64,000 bases of DNA from Porphyra umbilicalis (Eukaryota; Rhodophyta; Bangiophyceae; Bangiales; Bangiaceae), in contig KV918884.1 in NCBI GenBank assembly GCA_002049455.2, positions 62,001 to 126,000 of the forward strand, written 5' to 3'. Both the position numbers and the translations under genes were made by a program. Every line of letters starts with the position of its first letter. The stretch's first letter is position 1. Shown here in pieces: positions 22,201-31,270 of the stretch. Below the pieces are notes generated by a model. The model was not told the origin of the DNA. It saw only the letters and a program-made list of their open reading frames with translations, and searched no databases.

Positions 22201-23456
22201 TACTGCTCCAGGTCGTTCACCTTGCCGACCACCGACGCCTTGTCGAGCACTCCGCTCAAGCGAACAGCATCCCCGTCGCTAAGGATGTAGCAGGCGTTGT
22301 CGACAAACACCACCGCACCTCGATTGCGGTCGACCGCTCGAACCGACAGCAGGTTGCTAGTCAGGTCCGAAACGAGCATAGCATCCCCAAGTACCATGCG
22401 CGTCTTGGTGTTTCCTTTGCCAACGTCCATTGAGACGTGGCCGTGCTTCTTGATGGGCACCTTGTCGCCGTTGGCCAAGGTGACCTCGGCCCCGCTTCCC
22501 GCCGTCCGGACGGTGAAGCCCTTATCCCCGGCGGCCATGTGGTTGGTTGCGCCAGAGTCAAGCACCCAGGTTGATAACCCGCGTGTGCTCCCGTGAGCCT
22601 TTCTGCTCCCGGCATTGCCGGTGGAAGCAGTGTAGGCCAGAGCGGCACCCGCGTGGGGCCCGCCGCCGTGGCCGCCTTCACGACCACCACCGCCGGGCTT
22701 GCCCTTGCCCTTGGCCTCGTCCGCCTTCTTCTTGTAGCAGTCGCGCTGCATGTGCCCTTTCTTGTTGCAGTAGAAGCACACGACCGACTTCTTGTCAAAC
22801 GACTTCTTGTGCGCCGCTGCAGCAAAGGCTTGTGACTTGACACTGCCAGAAGGCTTCGACGCGGTGACTGTAATGCTCCGCTGCTCCACTTGCAGCAGCT
22901 TAGCCGTCACGTCCGACATGACGAGCTTGGTGTCCTTGTTCTCCAAGACCGTCCTGAGCATCCCGTACTCTGACGGAAGCCCCGACAAGACACGCAGTGC
23001 GAGCGTGTTGTCGTCCACCGGGTTTCCGAGCATGGCAAGCTCGTCCCGGATCATCTTGGCGCGCGACGCAAACTTGATGATGTTTTCGTCGTCGCCCTTC
23101 TTCAGGCTGCTCAGCTGGTCCATGAGCCGCAGCAGCTGCGCGTTGTCACGTGCCTCGAACATGACCTTGAGCGCGTCCCACGCCTTTTTGGCCGTGTCAA
23201 CCGACGTGACCGTGTTGAGATGCACGGGCTTGACCGACATCTGGATGGTCGCCAGCGCCGCCTCGTTCATGGCGTTCCACGCTTCGACCACCGGGTCGGA
23301 CTTCTTGTCGTCCGAATCAGAAGCAGGGCGGTCCGTCACGACGGCCGTCCACAGCTTCTCTTTCTGGAGCTGCGCACGCTGGTACGCCGCCGACACCTTG
23401 TAATCGTCGTCCAGCTGCGCAAACCGTGGGCCGCTGAGGCGGCCGTAGTCCGACAT
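19278..23456 (-). CDS. Copia C Gag-Pol polyprotein, intact frame
   Basis: 1,392 codons from ATG 23456 (MSDYGRLSG) to TGA 19278; the frame is open further upstream into the LTR, but this is the first Met with a Gag-like start. Order: UBN2-type Gag (about residues 20-200), CCHC knuckle CFYCNKKGHMQRDC (about 225), protease DSGA (about 296), GAG-pre-integrase LWHRRFNHLG (about 440), integrase with D (VHTDIGG), D (RHDGAKEYV) and E (NGKAERVNRT), then RT and RNase H (FVDADWAGD, ending in the TKHVDVAYH block). A Ser/Asp/Glu-rich linker separates integrase from RT. The RT catalytic box reads YVED instead of the usual YVDD near 20275, a one-base difference at a metal-binding Asp. It is the only undamaged long transposon ORF here, but RT competence is doubtful. 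Confidence 0.95.
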   Translation of the reverse strand: MSDYGRLSGPRFAQLDDDYKVSAAYQRAQLQKEKLWTAVVTDRPASDSDDKKSDPVVEAWNAMNEAALATIQMSVKPVHLNTVTSVDTAKKAWDALKVMFEARDNAQLLRLMDQLSSLKKGDDENIIKFASRAKMIRDELAMLGNPVDDNTLALRVLSGLPSEYGMLRTVLENKDTKLVMSDVTAKLLQVEQRSITVTASKPSGSVKSQAFAAAAHKKSFDKKSVVCFYCNKKGHMQRDCYKKKADEAKGKGKPGGGGREGGHGGGPHAGAALAYTASTGNAGSRKAHGSTRGLSTWVLDSGATNHMAAGDKGFTVRTAGSGAEVTLANGDKVPIKKHGHVSMDVGKGNTKTRMVLGDAMLVSDLTSNLLSVRAVDRNRGAVVFVDNACYILSDGDAVRLSGVLDKASVVGKVNDLEQYVLKVTAVQASANLASTRIAGEAELWHRRFNHLGLENLKRAATMVDGMPSSVADANRVIGTVCVPCVNGKMVQAPSPRSSTATTKCELVHTDIGGPLTESLGGSIYFMTALEDSTGFITATPIKTKGMAPQVLKTRIKQLETLTGVKVKRVRHDGAKEYVTNDLKSWYEDKGITSEMTAPYKSQQNGKAERVNRTLMERVRAALLDAGAEEGLWAEALASVVHVLNRSPKTGLDVTPLEALTGRRPNVAGFRVWGSRAWALKPKKQQRKLEPRTDVGRFVGYTVGGKAYRILEDETNQVFERRDVLMEEKPAKVEASAVGSSAGPRLTADYDGDKEEATEGAMDMLDAERGREDEYAPDDTSDSDDEGSAPSLSKDSEEEDEDGPDGSIPAVGQGPATCDSAAPGPRRSKRKPAPKVTWWEKEPKAYLASGTKSSAEAGCDLHKPPVNETEARARPDWPRWKQAIKEEVVAHKKLGTWSKIKVNNKKQKAIKTRFVFDIKHDAEGKMTRYKARLVAQGFNQVPGRDFDETWAPVPNAATTRALFAVAAATGWEVHHVDVKTAFLNAKMDKEMYIKLPDGIQPEGVEEMCRLNLALYGTKQAGRLWGIKLDKELKEIGAVRSKVDPCLYEWFHPVHGRFCILVYVEDLIVAGEKLAGVAAVKRFVSAKFEVRDMGEVNDFIGMKVMRDRAAKTLTLSNPGHTATLLEAFGMETSTPNKAPMASGVKLTKTGEDLLPEGNRYAELVGSLLYLSTTTRPDIAFAVGVLSRFMSCPEQDHMRAAKGVLRYLRGTTRLGVVYGGSEPLQGFVDADWAGDVDGRRSTTGFVFTLNGGPIAWASKRQSKVATSTAEAEYVAAAMATKEALWLRKLLSALGVDGGAVPMGEDNQACLALVNNPEATGRTKHVDVAYHMVRDYVARGEVTFYFLPTVDMPADGLTKLLPAPAFILFRRVIGVGSDLGTLGLGATPASRPVSTC

Positions 23457-23597
23457 GTTGACGACAGCGGCGCGACCAAGCACCGCACTGACGCCGTCGA
23501 CGGCGGTATCAGCCCGCGCGACGCCGGAACACACCGCAACCCGAGCAACGTCGTCCGACCAGCGACCGCAGGGAAGACGACGATGACCACCAGCGAC

Positions 23598-23613
23598 AGC
23601 TGGGCCCATAACC
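23598..23613 (-). other. Primer-binding-site candidate of copia C
   Basis: Directly inside the 5' LTR the minus strand reads GGTTATGGGCCCAGCT. The same motif lies inside the 5' LTR of B1 and, slightly changed, D, although the LTRs themselves are unrelated in sequence. Confidence 0.55.
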
Positions 23614-23690
23614 TGTTGAGAGGTCAAAAACCAACTACGCCACATGACCGGTGTGACTGGCCTGGGGAGCTGAACATCACCAGTTCAACA
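23614..23690 (-). repeat. 5' LTR of copia C (77 bp)
   Basis: Identical by eye to the 3' LTR; flanked by GGTGC at 23691-23695. Confidence 0.93.
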
Positions 23691-23695
23691 GGTGC

Positions 23696-23735
23696 TGTGA
23701 AGAAGGAGGTCATTGATGATGAAGAGGACGAGTGA
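23696..23735 (+). pseudogene. Last codons of the Myb-like gene, stranded beyond copia C
   Basis: Resuming after the target duplication, the Myb-like frame reads VKKEVIDDEEDE and stops at TGA 23733-23735. The acidic C-terminus and exact frame register across the 5,382-bp insertion show that this is the original 3' end of the gene interrupted at 18313. After this stop, 23736-24231 is the intergenic spacer between the convergent Harbinger genes; it holds a short CA-rich microsatellite near 24183-24225 and nothing else I can name. Confidence 0.8.
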
Positions 23736-24231
23736 GGAACTTTGGGGTGCGGAGGGTTTGACCGCTGGAGTGATTGAACGACGCATACCGCAGGATGCTG
23801 ATGTGTGCCAGTGACTCGAGTGCGGCGGACGTATGCCTGTGTTGGAGCTAGCGCGTCGCAAGCGGTGCTCCTTTTGTTAGCTTTGTAGTGTGTTTTCTGG
23901 CGTTGTGCGCCATCAGTTGCGACGCACTGTTGTTCATCGTGGCCGGGTGCGTTCCGCACGTGAGTCAAGCACGGGTAAAGTCTGTCTTGGCAACGCCCTA
24001 TGAGATGGAAAGCGCATCAGTTGCGCATTGCAGGTGCAAAACACCTTGCCTGTCATACGCGATGCGAGGGCGCAGGTCGCCAGCATTCGCACGAGTCCCT
24101 AGTCGTGACTCCGACATTGGGACTTCGATTGGTACACAGAACATGCCATGCGGCTTTGACGAAAGAACAAGTCACGGACAAACAAACACACACACACTGC
24201 ACACACACCCACAGGCACATACGCGCCCTCA

Positions 24232-26914
24232 TCACTCGCCAGCGCGTGACCGCCGTGCCTGTCGGAGGGCCCACGCAAGGGCATTGAGATCCTTTCTCAA
24301 GTTGATACCGACGGCCGGGTCCGTCGTCTGCACCCAAGTAAGGAGGTCGGAGAAGGAACCGGGGCGAGGAAGCATGCCCTGGTTAACTTGGAGCGCAGGG
24401 TCAGCTGGGACACCGTCAGCGGCCTGACCAACGCGTCCGCGTGATGCGCCAGACGGACGACCTCGGCCACCAATACCGCCGGCGCCACCACCCCGAGCGC
24501 CCCCGTGGCCGTCGCCACCATCCCCACCGCCGCCGCCGGCACCACCACCATCGTTGCCGCCAGCGCCGCCGGCGCCACCCTCCCCAGCATCCTCACCAGG
24601 GGTTGTCATGGATATATCCCTGAGGAATATATCCATGCATTATATCCGTATCCACTTCGTATACGCGCCGGGGACGCATATTCTAAATGCATTATAAGAA
24701 AGAGAGGAGAGGATATATCTATCCTGTCCGACAAAAAATTGCAAGATTATATCAGAACCGTATTCCAGATATGAAAGGGCAGGATACAGGGATATACAAG
24801 ATTATGAAACTTCTCGGACCGACAGAACTCCGGTACAACGCAGTCCACCTCTCTTTTCCCAATCCGACCATTGGAAGATTCATGTGCAAGCATGGTGCAG
24901 CGACAAGCGGCAATCCCGACCGACCCGGAAGAAACAGTTCAAGCACGCGACTCGGCCCGCTTCCGATATCAGCAAAGTGTGCCACGAGTTTCAGAACGGT
25001 CTATCTGACGATCGTTTGCAAAAACGGCGGGGAACTGCCTGGACCGCGCCCGTTGGGGCGCACACATCAAATGTGAATATCACGTCGTACTTGACGTCCA
25101 TTAAGCACTCAACAAGTGTCAGAGTGGCGTCTTTCTCTGGCCCTAATTGTGCGGCCTGACGGACTTGCAGGAATATATTCGGATACGATAATCGTACTCA
25201 GATACGGATATAATCTACGTAATAATCCGGTTTCGGAGGCAGATATCCGCATCCGGATCTTAGTTAAGCGATTTATCCGTAATTAGATACATCGCATCGG
25301 CGTGTATCCGTATTCTATTTCGCCTCGAAATGCATATCCTGACAACCCCTGATCCTCACCGCCGTCGCCACCATCTCCGCCGCCAGCGCCGCCAGCGTCA
25401 CCACCGCCCACGGGGGCGGGGCCACCCCTGCCGTCCCCGTAACCGCCGCCACCGCCGCCACCGCCGCCACCGCCACCGCCGCCGCCGCTGCCACCGCCGC
25501 CGGCGCCACCATCCCCGCCGCCGCCACCGCCGCCGGCGCCACTAATCCCACCATCCTCACCGCCGCCGGCGTCACTGCCGTCGCCGCCGTTGGCGGCACC
25601 GGCGCCCGCGCCCTCACCATCGCCCACAACGCCGTCACCGTGACCACCAAAGTCGACATCTGCGCCATGCCGCCGAATGTTGTGGACGAATGATGGCCGC
25701 AGCGCCTCCACGACCATGTTGTGCAAGATGCACTCGGCCTTGGCCGTTGGGATGAGGTGCGCCACGCTGTGGCGGCGCGCAGGGTGGAGGGCCACCTTGA
25801 ATTGCTGGTGCCGTACAGGCGCTCGACCTCCTTGCCAGCGCCTTCTTGTACGGCGTTGAACTCAAGCTCCTCCGGGGTGCCGGGGTTCTGGTGGGGGCGA
25901 ACTAGAAAGGGGTAAGAGGGATAGATACCGTCGACTAAATATTTAAGATACGTGTACCTCTGTCCGTTCACTTCAAAAGAAAGGTCACGTGGCGGCCACT
26001 CGCCGCGCACGACACGAGAAAACAAAGGGCTCTGCTTGAGGACGTTGATGTCGTTGTTGCCTCCTGGCGAGCCGGCAAAGACGTGCCAAACCAAGAGGTC
26101 GTGGTCGCACACCGTCTCCAGGACAATGGACCGCTTGCCCGACCTGCCCTTGTGCTGTCCCGCCGCCGATTTCGGGCAGCCGTTCCACCTCCAGTGGCTG
26201 CAGTCAAAGCTGCCGATACGGCTGGGCAAGCCCCGGTCCCTGTTGAACGCCAGGATGCGCGTGATGTCCTCGTTCGTCGGCGCGCGCAGGTAGGTCGACT
26301 CGTACTTCTTGACGATGAACTTGATGAAGCTCTTGACGGCGGCATTGGTGGTCGACTTTGACAACCGGAGGTACTCATCGGGGCGGTCCGCCGCCTCGCC
26401 GTTGCCAAGAACGCGCAGCGCGGCGACGACCTTCTGAAGCGGATGCGCGTGGGGTTCGCCGAGTGGCGTTGACGCGTTTGCGGAAAAACGGCTTGTCCTT
26501 TATGTCATTGTGGACGCGCATGAAGACAGCACGTGGCATTCAGGACGGGCTCTCAAAGTCCGCCTTGTCGAAGACGTGCGACTTCTCGTCCACACTCCAG
26601 TAGTCGCGCAAAATGTTGCGCAGCCCGAGGTTGAAGTCGCGCTTCTTGTTGAGCGCGCGCCCACGAACCGACCCGCGGTGCCGTCGCCGCCGGCGCTGAC
26701 AACCGCGGACCCGCCGCGGCATCTGCAGCAGCCGAATATGGTAGCTCACAGCCATCACGAGGCCCGAGGAGAGGTCGTCCTCGTCCACAGCACCCCCCAT
26801 GTCGTCGCCGTGCTCCTCGTCGTGGAGGTCTGCATCAAGTAAGAAATGAGGATTGCAGGGGAACGCACCGACCGACAATGCCACAGGAAGCAGAGAATCG
26901 CAGTGGCAAAGCAC
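24232..26914 (-). pseudogene. PIF/Harbinger DDE transposase, damaged
   Basis: N-terminal part (26914-26540): a basic region, then NLGLRNILRDYW. The catalytic part (26364-25800) matches the DDE_Tnp_4/plant Harbinger type: GSFDCSHWRW with the first Asp, then VCDHDLLVWHVFAGSPGGNND with the second Asp, FEVNG..Y and DGIYP, and KEVERLYG with the Glu. The C-terminal helix block with CILHNMVVE follows, then a long Gly-rich tail ending at 24232. Breaks are a TGA near 26540, a frame change near 26440 and another near 25800 just after the catalytic Glu. The tail is split by MITE 1b; removing 763 bp restores register. Some breaks could be introns, but no good splice pairs were seen. The product would cut and paste the element using the 27-bp ends. 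Confidence 0.85.
24597..25351 (+). mobile_element. hAT-type MITE 1b in the Harbinger transposase tail
   Basis: 755 bp, ends CAGGGGTTGTCATGGATATA and (inverted) CAGGGGTTGTCAGGATATGC, with a perfect 8-bp target duplication ATCCTCAC at 24589-24596 and 25352-25359 that fits the hAT pattern nTnnnnAn. It is AT-richer than its surroundings and non-coding. It is the most complete reference copy of the family in this window. Confidence 0.93.
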
Positions 26915-27089
26915 TTCAAGTCAGATACCGCATCCCACGTCGAAACCACACTCGGTGGCGTGCTCCCCCGCACAACACCCGGTACACCGCACACACAAGT
27001 GCAACGCATGGTCAGAACCGAATGAATGGGAAACGCACGAGTCGGTGAGCAACGATATTAACCGGGCTCATGTCCTTGACGACGCTTCT

Positions 27090-29900
27090 GGTCAGTGGAA
27101 GCGGGGCCGGGCACGGCGGACGGCGCCGCCGACGGTAGGAATGCGGGCGTGAGTCGGCGGCGGAGCCGGCGGGCGATGCGGCGTTGGTCGGCGGCACGGC
27201 CGACAAGTGCGGCGGCTCTGCTTGGCGGCGGCGATTGTTTTGGTCGGCGGCGGCGGCAGGGACGGGGGTGTCGGTCGGCGGCGGCGGCGGCGGAGAGAGA
27301 GCCGATGGCTTCCCCGGTGTCAGCAGCGAGGGCAGCCGGTGGGGGGGCGGGGACGGTATCGGCGGTGTCGGCAGCGGGCACGGTCGGCGCTGGCAGCGGT
27401 AGGCCGAAGCGAGGGCGCGGGTCGGGACGATGGCGGGGGCGACCGACGTCGTTAGCGGTGGTCGGCGGGGCCGGTGACGTCCTTGTTGGTGTTGGAGGGG
27501 GCGAAAATGGTGTTGGCGGTGTCAGCGGGGGTGACGGTCGGCGTTGGCGGTGGTCGGCGGAGGCGAGGGCGCGGGTCGGGACGATGGCGGGGGCGACCGA
27601 CGTCGTTGGCGGTGGTCGGCGGGGCCGGAGACGCGGGTCGGGACGATGGCGGGGGCGACCGATGTCGTTGGCGGTGGTCGGCGGGGCCTGTGACGTCCTT
27701 GTTGGTGTTGGAGGGGGCGAAATTGGTGTTGGCGGTGTCAGCGGGGGTGACGGTCGGCGTTGGCGGTGGTCGGCGGAGGCGAGGGCGCGGGTCGGGACGA
27801 TGGCGGGGGCGACCGACGTCGTTGGCGGTGGTCGGCGGGGCCGGGGACGGCGTTGGCGGTGTTGGAGGGGGCGAAAAAAATGTTGGTGGTGTCGGCGGGT
27901 GTGACGGTCGGCGTTGGCGGTGGTCGGCGGGGACAAGGGCGCGGGTCGGGACGATGGCGGGGGCGACCGACGTCGTTGGCGGTGGTCGGCGGGGCCGGTG
28001 ACGTCCTTGTTGGTGTTTGAGGGGGCGAAAAAGGTGTTGGCGGTGTCGGCGGGTGTGACTGTCGGCGTTGGCGGTGGTCGGCGGGGACGGGGGCGCGGGT
28101 CGGGACGATGGCGGGGGCGACCGACGTCGTTGGCGGTGGTCGGCGGGGCCGGAGACGCGGGTCGGGACGATGGCGGGGGCGACCGATGTCGTTGGCGGTG
28201 GTCGGCGGGGCCTGTGACGTCCTTGTTGGTGTTTGAGGGGGCGAAAAAGGTGTTGTCGGTGTCGGCGGGGGTGACGGTCGGCGTTGGCGGTGGTCGGTGG
28301 GGGCGGAGGCGCGGGCCGGGACGATATCGGGGGCGACCGACGTCGTTGGCGGTGGTCGGCGGGGCCGGGGACGGCATTGGCGGTGTTGGAGGGGGCGAAA
28401 AAAATGTTGGCGGTGTCGGTGGGGGTGACGGTCTGCGTTGGAAGTGGTCGGCGGGGGCGGGGACATGGGTTGGAACGAAGGTGGGGGCAATTGACGTCGT
28501 TGGCGGTGGTCGGCGGGGCCGGGGACGGCGTTGGCGGTGTTGGAGGGGGCGAGGATGGTGTTGGCGGTGTCGGCGGGGGTGACAGTCGGCGCTGGCGGCG
28601 GTTGGCGGGGGCGGGGACGACGATGGGGACACCGGTTGCCGGTAGCGACCGGCGTCGTTGGTGGTGGTCGGTCCGGAAGATGGCGGGAATGGCGGCGCTT
28701 GTTGTGTTGGCCAGGAGCGGAAGCGGGGGCGACGACGGCGCGGGCGGCGGTAGACGAGATTGCAGATCGGCGTGGACGGCGTCGAGGATGGCGATGGCGG
28801 CGCCGGCGACGGCGTGAGGGCCAAACGGCGATGGCGGGGACGGGAGTCGTGCAGCGCCGGTGGGCGGCGAGGGCCGCGGAAGGCCGTGGGGACGGTAGTT
28901 CCGGCGGGCGGTGGCGGCGGCGGCTGTCGGTGGTGGCCGGGGGGCGCACAGTGACGACGGGGACGGAGGCGCGGGTGGCAACGGTCGGCGGGGGCGGCGG
29001 CGATCGGCGAGGGCAGGAGGCGCGAGCGGAGACGACGTTTGGTGGTCTGGGCGCGGGTGGCGGCAACGGTTGGCGGGGGCGGCGGCGATCGCCGGGGGCG
29101 TGAGGGGCGAGCGGCGACGACGGTTGGTGGTGGGGGCGTGGATGGCAGAAACGGTCGGCAGGGGCCACAACGATCGCCGGGGGCGGTGGGGGCGAGCGGC
29201 GAAGACGGTCGGTGTTGGCGGCGCGGGCGGCGGCATTGGTCGGCAGGGGCGGCCGCGATCGGCGGGGGCGGTGGGGGCGAGCAGCAACGACGGTCGGTGG
29301 CGGCGACGCGGGCGGCGGCAACGGTTGGCGAGGGCGGCGGCGATGGGCAAGAGCAGGCGCGGCGGACGGCGGCGGCGGTCGGAGACGGTGGTGCGGGTGG
29401 CAACGGGCGGCTTGGGCAGCGGAGCTCGGCGGAGGTGAACGGCCCGAGCGGTGACGACGGTCGGTGGTGGCGGCGCGGGCGGCGGCGACTGTTGGCGGGG
29501 GCGGCGTCGATCGGCGGGGGCGCGGAGGGCGGACAGCGGCGGTGCTCGGTGGCGCGGGCGCTGGTGGCGGCAACAGTTGGCGTAAGTGGCGTCGATCGGC
29601 GGGTGCGGGGGGGCAGACGGCGGCGGTGGTCGGTGGCGTGGGCGCGGGTGGCGGCTACGGTCGGCGGGGGCGGCGCCGAAAGCGGCCGGTGCGGGGGGCG
29701 GCGGCGATCGGCGGGGGCGGGGGGGCGGACGGCGACGCCGGGGACGGTAGCGTGGGTGACTGCGGCGGTCGAAGGAGGTGGCGCGGGTGGCGGCACCGGT
29801 AGGCGGGGACGGCGGCGACGTGGGGCCGTCGGCGGGGGTGCCGGTGTGCGCGGGTGGCGTGGGGGGGGGGCAGTACGCGCGCGCGCGGGACGCGGCGATG
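27090..29900. repeat. GC-rich minisatellite with a 154/216-bp higher-order pattern
   Basis: Imperfect repeats of GGCGGTGGTCGGCGGGG-like words fill the Harbinger element between transposase and right end. The anchor GTGACGGTCGGCG recurs at 27531, 27747, 27901, 28055, 28271, 28425 and 28579, giving spacings of 216, 154, 154, 216, 154 and 154 bp. This is a 524-bp higher-order unit present twice. The 216-bp form carries an extra ~62-bp internal copy of the GGACGATGGCGGGGGCGACC segment. From about 28620 to 29900 the units are shorter and more degenerate. All three minus frames and several plus frames stay open for hundreds of codons (Pro/Arg/Thr-rich), which I attribute to composition. Confidence 0.8.
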
Positions 29901-30630
29901 GGTGGTAGAGAGGGCGGTCTTTCTGGTCGCCCGGGCGTCTGTGTTGTGTGGGCTGTGGGTTGCTGTGGGGGTGTAGCGGTTGTCAGGGGTGCCCTGGGGT
30001 GCTGTCAAGGGTGGGGGGTTCTGCTCAGTTCACTACGTGGCCGCAGGTGCGGCCATTTGGCGACCGGGCGCGAGACTGTGGCCCGGCCCCGCCTCGTGTG
30101 CCCGCACGAGCGCTCCGATCCAGTTGTTTTACCAGTGTCGGTGCGTTCGCGCCGCGTGTCCGACAGGCCCGCAAGCGCGTTCGGCCACACGCTACCGCAC
30201 GACAAATACGTGACACACTTCAACAATCCGGGCTCTGGGGTCGAGATGGCATGCGGCCGTCCAGTTCCCAGAGGTACAATATTCCATCCGTGGGAGGCTG
30301 TCGAAACAAAAATATGATAAATTGGGCAATCTGAGGACAATATGAACTGCCACTTGTCACTCATTTAACCCCGTGAAACCGCGATGGACCAATCAGAGCA
30401 CAGAACCCGTTGGCCCCAGGGCCAACGAGTTGCCAACGGAGGCTCTGTTGGTAACTCGTTGGCCCTGGGGCCAACGGCTCCTATTCCGAATCGGACGCAA
30501 GAACAGTCCAGTTTTAACTCGCTAGACCTCCGTTGGCAACGCCGCGTGCACGTTCGACACTGTTACCCGCCCCGAGAACTAGCCAACGGCGAATTTTAGA
30601 CACGTTTCTGCAACATGTGCCCAATATGGC
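29901..30630. other. Right subterminal region of the Harbinger element
   Basis: No gene. About 10 GCCAAC/GTTGGC words cluster between 30407 and 30636, including a long hairpin listed separately. The 29901-30400 part is unique, moderately GC-rich and has no feature I can name. Confidence 0.5.
30407..30477. repeat. 31-bp-arm inverted repeat near the right Harbinger end
   Basis: Left arm 30407-30437 and right arm 30447-30477 are complementary at 30 of 31 positions with a 9-base spacer. Each arm contains GTTGGCC, GGCCAAC and GCCAAC/GTTGGT words, so the structure presents six copies of the subterminal motif. Likely a transposase or Myb-like protein binding platform, by inference. Confidence 0.8.
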
Positions 30631-30657
30631 GTTGGCCCGACATTGGTGGGAATGCTC
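30631..30657 (-). repeat. Right terminal inverted repeat of the Harbinger element
   Basis: Inverted copy of 14628-14654 with 3 mismatches; followed by TTA at 30658-30660. Confidence 0.9.
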
Positions 30658-31270
30658 TTATATTCGTATCTGGATACGATTATTGGATCCAAATATAATC
30701 CCCCCAGTCCGATAAACAGCTCAATTAGAGCCCAAGACGAGCACCATCCAGCCGTTATTCGAGTCCTAAATGGTCGTCAGTACGACTTGAAATCCACACT
30801 TCATTTCAATGCCCCAACGGGCGCCGTCGTGGCGGTTCCCCGCCGTTTGTGTAAACGGACGTCAGAATGACCGTTCTAAATCTCGTGTTAGACTCTGACA
30901 ACAACTCAATAGGTCGAGTTGCGTGACTGAACGGCTCCACGTGGGTCGGGCTGGATCGCCGCTTGTCGCTGCCAAATGTTCGGACATTAACATCCCGATT
31001 GTCGGCACGCGAAAAGAGAGGTCGACTGTGTTTAACCAGAAATTTTCAGGCGCCGGAAGCCCCATAACCGTCTTTATCCCTGTATCCTGACTCTCATATG
31101 GGGGATACGTATCCGATATAATCTCACAATTTCTGTCGGACAGGACAGATATATCCTCTCCTCTTTTTCTCATCATGTATTTTGGACATGCGTCCCCGGC
31201 TCGTATCCGAAGTCGATAGGAATAAGATGCACGGATTCAATGCTCGGGGATATATCCATGACAACCCCTG

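Larger units (their letters stand above)
18314..23690 (-). mobile_element. Ty1/copia element C, full length, apparently young
   Basis: 5,377 bp bounded by two 77-bp LTRs that I read as identical (18314-18390 and 23614-23690), with ends TGTTGAGAGG and GTTCAACA. The target duplication GGTGC is at 18309-18313 and 23691-23695. A purine-rich tract ending GGGGGGAG (minus strand, 18391-18405) precedes the 3' LTR, and a primer-binding-site candidate follows the 5' LTR. The polyprotein frame is uninterrupted. Identical LTRs mean recent insertion, with the caveat that only 77 bp are available. It disrupts the Myb-like gene without changing frame (5,382 bp inserted, a multiple of three). Confidence 0.95.
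14628..30657. mobile_element. PIF/Harbinger element, 16.0 kb, nested in MITE 1a
   Basis: The 27-bp terminal inverted repeats (14628-14654 and 30631-30657) match at 24 of 27 positions and begin GAGCATATCC / GAGCATTCCC. Both ends are flanked by TTA (14625-14627 and 30658-30660), the 3-bp duplication typical of PIF/Harbinger. The element carries the two expected genes converging on each other: a Myb/SANT-like gene (+) and a DDE transposase (-). It also contains a copia element, a MITE and a GC-rich minisatellite. Subtracting copia C and the MITE leaves about 9.9 kb, large for this superfamily. Both genes are damaged, so it is unlikely to move itself now. Confidence 0.92.
14487..31270 (-). mobile_element. 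hAT-type MITE 1a, split by the 16-kb Harbinger element
   Basis: Its two parts are 14487-14624 and 30661-31270, about 750 bp together. The ends are CAGGGGTTGTCAGGATATG at 14487 and, inverted, CAGGGGTTGTCATGGATATA at 31270. The flanking 8-bp duplication is ATCTTATA (14479-14486) and ATCTTATT (31271-31278), fitting the hAT rule nTnnnnAn except for one later change. The two inner edges align without a gap to the uninterrupted family member at 24597-25351 across a single TTA. It sits between protease and RT of gypsy A. Removing 16,792 bp puts those two frames in register. No coding capacity of its own. Confidence 0.9.

Noticed and set aside
15930-23735. A bacterial or CRISPR-like novel defence system
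   Set aside because: No operon structure, no Cas, restriction or toxin-antitoxin motifs and no spaced short direct repeats; all clusters resolve into eukaryotic transposons.
24183-24225. CA-rich microsatellite as a feature of interest
   Set aside because: Short, imperfect and of a very common kind; mentioned only as spacer content.
27058-29796. A 912-codon Pro/Arg/Thr-rich minus-strand reading frame, with two other minus frames open for over 600 codons
   Set aside because: All frames are open because the minisatellite is nearly free of A/T-rich stop codons; the peptide simply mirrors the DNA repeat and no unique domain is present.
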